This document shows, in pieces, positions 61,008-64,000 of a stretch of 64,000 bases of DNA (position 1 is the first letter of the stretch; each line of letters begins with the position of its first letter). The notes beneath the pieces are model-generated. The model made no database searches. It worked only from the letters and a program-made list of their open reading frames with translations, and was not told the DNA's origin. The stretch is taken from assembly GCA_037976565.1 (NCBI GenBank), contig CP137675.1, positions 1,125,323-1,189,322 on the forward strand. Direction: 5' to 3'. This stretch comes from Mesocentrotus franciscanus (lineage: Eukaryota > Echinodermata > Echinoidea > Camarodonta > Strongylocentrotidae). The translations under genes and the position numbers were made by a program.

Positions 61008-62237
61008 CTATACGATCTCTGGGGAGTATTCCGGCCAGGCACCATGTTGAGTTCAATTATCGTTCACGGCCTTGCTGAAAAGCAGCTTCTAGCTGATAGC
61101 AGGCTTTTTAACCGTGATTAAATAAATAAAATACAAATACAAAATACCATTTTACTAGCGCACACGTAGTACACTTTCAACGTTCGTTGTGAATAAGACT
61201 AGCAGATTTTATGTACGTAAAGGAAATAATAGAAGCCATATTATAGTCATGGATAATTCATATTTATAAAGTAGCTGCAGTATATAAATCCATTACCATT
61301 CATTATTATATTAAATGGTGGTATGTATAGAAAGCATATTAAGATTGTTTGCCTCTAGTTTGAAATTTCTTATAAAAGTTATTAAGAGATAATAATTGTA
61401 AATATCATTTTCAAACTGACTGACTAAATTGATATTTGTGATTATTCTATTTTGTGAAGGATTGTGCTCCCAAAGGTATACATTTTTGGTGCATAAAAGT
61501 GCTAATAAACTCATTGTCTTACCAAACGAAAAACTCAATAATACATGATTATTGTTTAGTGACCAAACGATGATGACATCGTTGTATCTCGTGATTGAAC
61601 AGTGATTAGTGAATGAATAGTGATAATGTTTTACTAATTGACCAGAGATGACTATAACATTTATCATATTGAACATTTTGGGGAAAGAGTAAAATTGTAT
61701 ACCTCGAAAGGGATTGTTTAAAGCGTTGATGAGTGAGATTGAAATTCTTATAACCCTTCAAAGTGCGACATGTACACTTACTTTGCATTTGAGTGAATTG
61801 AATAGAGATAGTTATGTTACAGAATATGATGACTATATACCTGTGTTAGTATGCTATGCACCAAATGTTATTATTCTATAATTACTTCTTATTAGTCTTG
61901 CTTTTTAATATTTTGCAAATTGTTATTTTTCCTCTCCTCATATTTGTTGAAATTATTCTCAGGTCATAATCATTTTTTTAAAATTTATTCAGGTCCTATA
62001 AAATTCGTTTTTGTTTTGTGTGCTTGTGCTCGTGTGTGTGTGCCCCCCTCCTCTCCTCGGAACGGTTTTACACCACAGGGTAAAAGTCGGTATATCGTCA
62101 CCCTCAACCAACCCCAGGAAAGAATGATGAAGAAGAAGAAAAACAATTGTAGGGGCGACCTTCAGAGGGCAACATTCGAAAAAGCATGTTATATCCGAGG
62201 GGAGCATACTTTAGAAAAGGAAAGTAAGAACAAAACA

Positions 62238-62269
<32 letters not shown>

Positions 62270-62929
62270 ACGGACACTAAACATGAGAACAATATGGCAT
62301 AAAACAATTTTTGAATCCCGAATGACTATTTAACATTTATTTATCATACGTACATTGTACATTTACACTCGTGGTATTTGTAAGGCCGAACAAAAAGAAG
62401 ATAAAACACGATAATGTGTGAGTACGTTGGCATAAAACAAAAACTTTGGGCTCTATCAATAATTGTCAGCTTGATCCGAACAAATCGTAGTACGATATTA
62501 AAGGGAAGTCACGCTTACCTTTCGATTTAACGAAAAATATGCATCCAATAGCACACTCCATCTTAAATATCTGTCCTTTGTAATATTATTTAACATAAGT
62601 CTCAAAAGATCAATGAAATATTACATGTGAACTTCTTTAAATAACTGTTGCGTATTTTTTGTTAAATGAAAAGGTAAACGTGACTTTCCTCATCCTACTA
62701 TGATATGTTCGAAATAACTGTTTTCAAATAACTGTTTTAAACCGACGTTTGGGGGTAACCAACCTGTCCGGATATACGACTTGTGGGTACACAAAGATTA
62801 TAATCGAGGAATTGAAATGTGACAAAAAACAAATGAAATCAACGGCTTTCGCTTCCCTCTCACACCCATTTCATCACCGTTGATGATTCACTCATCTTCT
62901 CTTGCAACAAATGTGTTTATCATTGTCAC

Positions 62930-63663
62930 AACTGGGTAAACTCAGATTAATATAACTTGCGTCTAGTTAAGACTCTCTGATCATCTCACAGGAAGATTTA
63001 CACAATAAACAAAGAATTCCAATTTCTTTAAGTGTATCAAAGAAAATCATCTCCTTATCTTTATTCCTTTATTTCTTATAACAATAGAAATGCATACAAA
63101 GTATTGACACTAAAATATTTGTTACCGACGCATTTAGAAGGAATCTTCCTCAGCTAGAGTGCTTTCATTTTCCGTCTGCGAGCACTTTAAGATGAAAGAA
63201 TTTTAGCATCTTTATTAAAAGATAAACATCTAAGGGACATTAAGGCCTAAATGAATCTTTTGAATTTGATCAAATTCATTCAAACTTATTTGAACACCAT
63301 TTACCTTGAATGACAGACACAGAGCAATTCTTGGCTAAGGCGCACTTACAAGTATATTATTACGTCACGAAAGATTACGCGCGCATGCGTAGTTCCCAAA
63401 GCAACGCAAAAGTAATGCATCCTCTTTTTGGCGCCTTGATCGAGCTGTGGCTTATAGCTAGCACATCATTCTGGGCGTGACCGTGCATAGACAAGGCGGC
63501 ATGGATTGGGCTCGGCGCAAATGACCCCGGACTTTCCGGCGACCTGTCGGAAGAGATTTCGTCACGGGGGACCGGAGCACTTAGTGCTCTCATTGACAAA
63601 ACAGAACATTGTGTATGCTTGAAAAGCAGGAAACAGAAAAAGTTTGAAACAATCAAAATCATA
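62930..63663. other. Intergenic stretch after the duplication
   Basis: AT-rich, with no repeat or gene recognised to about 63360. Then 63360-63600 is GC-richer with many CpGs, possibly a promoter for the candidate exon at 63664. The minus-strand open frame over this stretch has no supporting feature. Confidence 0.4.
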
Positions 63664-63731
63664 ATGGATCCCGTATTTATGTTTTCATGGCTGACTGTCA
63701 TGTGTACAGTCTACATGTATTTGTCCGGCAT
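63664..63731 (+). CDS. Possible first coding exon with a signal anchor (partial gene)
   Basis: ATG at 63664 opens 22 codons reading MDPVFMFSWLTVMCTVYMYL followed by SG. This is a short N-terminus then a hydrophobic run, and it stops exactly at a consensus donor (CAT|GTAAGT). That is the form of a signal peptide or type II signal-anchor exon. The ~300 bases upstream (63370-63600) are richer in GC and CpG than the surroundings, as expected of a promoter region. No downstream exon lies inside the window, so the product is unknown. Short chance exons of this type do occur. Confidence 0.3.
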
Positions 63732-64000
63732 GTAAGTTATCTTATTGTAATTTATATTATAATAAAATTATTAGACAATGTATGAACAGAACATATACAG
63801 TATAATATCAAACTAATTAGTTCAACATTGTAAATAGATCTTCACCATGGGGGGGGGGGGTGCCCCCGCCCATGGTAAGGACAATCTTGGCATATTTCTG
63901 TCTAAAAATCAAGTTTTAGATACAATATTATTGATGACACCAAATTGAAAACGGTTTCACTAAAAAACAATTATTATTGTGTTTTTTAAGCGGACCTCTT

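Larger units (their letters stand above)
47634..62930 (+). repeat. Segmental duplication block B
   Basis: Direct partner of 31752-43790, about 15.3 kb long. The extra length comes from insertions at 50549-51855, 52545-53000, 55627-57404, 57432-57896, 58481-59103 and 60876-61007. Collinear intron similarity shows duplication of a genomic segment, not retroposition. Confidence 0.85.

Noticed and set aside
63375..63701. 108-codon minus-strand frame
   Set aside because: It overlaps a CpG-richer stretch and a better plus-strand exon candidate, and has no recognisable domain.

Overview
This is an AT-rich animal genomic window dense in dispersed repeats. It contains two spliced, tandemly duplicated genes with canonical GT-AG introns and AATAAA polyadenylation signals. 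Decayed LINE copies with L2/CR1-type 3' tails, tRNA-derived SINEs, and many short inverted-repeat elements suggest a marine invertebrate deuterostome. A sea urchin or related echinoderm is my best guess, but no sequence search was possible and the species is an inference.

Layout. 1-4,400: palindromic inverted-repeat elements, a degenerate GGGGCAC-type repeat, a 68-bp tandem repeat and an array of TTCTTGATATCAAGAA palindromes. 4,740-17,170: at least five full or partial copies of an unrecognised ~1.2-kb noncoding repeat, most of them preceded by an antisense tRNA-like box. 17,176-20,540: a decayed L2/CR1-like LINE on the minus strand with endonuclease and reverse transcriptase. 20,540-28,580: sparse sequence with inverted-repeat elements, simple repeats and eight 40-bp tandem units, and no supported gene. 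28,590-30,880: a second, 5'-truncated minus-strand LINE, split by a TTAA-flanked inverted-repeat element.

31,750-62,930 is a tandem segmental duplication. Each block holds one complete ten-exon gene for a 12-TM transporter of the SLC43 family (LAT3/LAT4/SLC43A3). Copy A (33,113-40,839) encodes 555 aa and copy B (48,508-60,088) 524 aa. All intron positions and phases agree, and the coding regions are near-identical except in the large cytoplasmic loop between TM6 and TM7. There, copy B has a wholly different exon-5 end and a 26-codon in-frame deletion in exon 6. Comparing the blocks also dates many element insertions as later than the duplication.

62,930-64,000 has a GC-richer stretch and one possible signal-anchor first exon (63,664-63,731) of a gene leaving the window. 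I found no defence system, CRISPR array or operon-like system. The most informative signals are the paralogue loop divergence, the precise MITE-in-LINE insertion, the covarying hairpins, the foldback insertion in an intron and the inverted minisatellite.
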